NCBI RefSeq assembly: GCF_002000485.1
Contig: NZ_MLAJ01000015.1
Coordinates: forward strand, 1-64,000
Reading direction: 5' to 3'
DNA length: 64,000 nucleotides
Origin: Rodentibacter ratti
GTDB taxonomy: Bacteria > Pseudomonadota > Gammaproteobacteria > Enterobacterales > Pasteurellaceae
Under the pieces are notes generated by a model. That model searched no databases. It saw only the letters and a program-made list of their open reading frames with translations, and had not been told where the DNA came from. Shown piece by piece: positions 63,174 through 64,000 of the stretch; position 1 is the first letter of the stretch; each line of letters opens with the position of its first letter. The position numbers and the translations under genes are program-made.

Positions 63174-64000
63174 TTAATTGGTTTTGAGTTTATTCCAATA
63201 TTTTTCGTAAATATCCACGGCATCACCCACATCACCTTGCATAATGCCTTTTTCCACTTCTTCTGAAGGAGGGAATAAAGTCGGATCATTCACCAGTTCA
63301 GGACTCAGCAAGGCTTTCACACCTTCATTCGGCATTGAAAAGCCCATGCGCTCAATTACCACTTTGGCATTTTCAGGACGAAGGAGGAAATCGATAAATT
63401 TGTGTGCCCCTTCCACATTTTTTGCCGTTTTAGGGATAGCATAGTTATCCATCCAGAAAATCGCCCCTTCTTTCGGATAGATAAATTGTAGGCTTGGATT
63501 TTCTTTATGGGCAAGATAAGCAGAGCCGTTCCAAATCATTCCGAGTGCCACTTCACCTTGCACATAAGGCACTTCCGGTGAATCTGAATTGAACGTAATC
63601 ACATTAGGCAATAAGGTCACTAAACGCTCATAAGCCCCTTTGATTTCTTCTTCGTTGGTGGTGTTAGGGGATTTTCCATTTAACAATAGGGCAATGTGGA
63701 AAACTTCACGGGCATCGCTGGTCATCAGCACTTTGTGCTTAAATTCAGGCTTCCATAAATCCGCCCAACTGGTGATGGTTTTTGGGTCAATCTCATCGGC
63801 ATTGACTTCAATACCGGTTAAACCGTAAACATAAGGCAAGGAGAATTTATTTTCAGGATCAAATTCTTTGTTCAGCAAGTGTTTTGGAATTTGTTTTAAA
63901 TTCGCTAATTTGCTGTGATCAAGGGGTTGGAGCATATTTTCCTTAATCATTTTATTCACATAATAGCTCGATGGAAACACCACGTCATAGCCGGATCCGG
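63174..64000 (-). CDS. potD: Spermidine/putrescine-binding protein PotD (partial, 5' end outside the window)
   Basis: Periplasmic substrate-binding component of the PotABCD polyamine ABC transporter. The visible C-terminal 275 codons run from [18 protein letters not shown] to [10 protein letters not shown] and end at 63174. Family segments seen are [77 protein letters not shown] and the C-terminal [18 protein letters not shown]. The frame stays open to the window edge, so the signal peptide and about 75-85 N-terminal residues are missing. potA, potB and potC are not visible. Confidence 0.93.
   Translation of the reverse strand, partial: GSGYDVVFPSSYYVNKMIKENMLQPLDHSKLANLKQIPKHLLNKEFDPENKFSLPYVYGLTGIEVNADEIDPKTITSWADLWKPEFKHKVLMTSDAREVFHIALLLNGKSPNTTNEEEIKGAYERLVTLLPNVITFNSDSPEVPYVQGEVALGMIWNGSAYLAHKENPSLQFIYPKEGAIFWMDNYAIPKTAKNVEGAHKFIDFLLRPENAKVVIERMGFSMPNEGVKALLSPELVNDPTLFPPSEEVEKGIMQGDVGDAVDIYEKYWNKLKTN

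Overview
The window is chromosomal DNA of a Pasteurellaceae species. The main evidence is the dense scatter of the Haemophilus-type DNA uptake signal sequence (USS; core AAGTGCGGT / ACCGCACTT), often as inverted pairs that serve as terminators. The gene content and local order also fit: narP, cyaA, greB, tex, pckA, aspA, groESL, ygfB-pepP-uspA-alaS-csrA-galU, and the alpha and spc ribosomal operons. Aggregatibacter or a close Haemophilus relative fits best (inference; no database was consulted). I saw no rRNA, tRNA, CRISPR array, prophage or insertion sequence with a transposase.

Layout. 1-15 kb: response regulator NarP, adenylate cyclase CyaA, GreB, Tex, PEP carboxykinase, aspartase, GroES/GroEL behind a clear sigma-32 promoter, YgfB, PepP and UspA. 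CRP-like sites lie in front of narP, pckA, aspA and uspA, with a FNR box overlapping the aspA site, so the CyaA made here probably controls its own neighbours. 15-28 kb: AlaS, CsrA and GalU, then the leftward spc and alpha operons (rplN to rplQ) with recognisable promoters and a hairpin leader before rpsM. The spc operon starts directly behind tusB, where one would expect the str operon, and the S10 operon is not in the window. 28-44 kb: TusBCD, a YheO-type regulator, FkpA, SlyX, FtsP, PlsC, LpxH, an AhpD-like protein, a formate/nitrite-type channel, PurL behind a PurR box, MutS and PldB.

44.4-49.4 kb is an accessory block between pldB and asd. It holds three exported Sel1-repeat proteins with almost the same signal peptide and the same Cys-containing C-terminal cap, and a ComEC-like metallo-beta-lactamase-fold protein translationally coupled between the first two. 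After these come a small membrane-protein gene broken by one TGA codon, a DUF805 membrane protein and an unknown exported protein. It looks like a locally duplicating, variable locus and is the best candidate for an undescribed system.

49.5-64 kb: Asd; RimO in an operon with an HMW1C-type cytoplasmic N-glycosyltransferase that carries a 53-residue Lys/Ala-rich tail; MgtC; a TonB-dependent receptor with a Fur box, followed by a PqqL-like M16 protease (a protease-associated import pair); ProS; an unknown lipoprotein; and a PotD cut by the window end.

A roughly 70-100 bp dispersed repeat ending in a USS occurs three times (31.3, 57.7 and 62.4 kb). One copy lies inside the reading frame of the M16 protease and supplies most of its N-terminal signal sequence.
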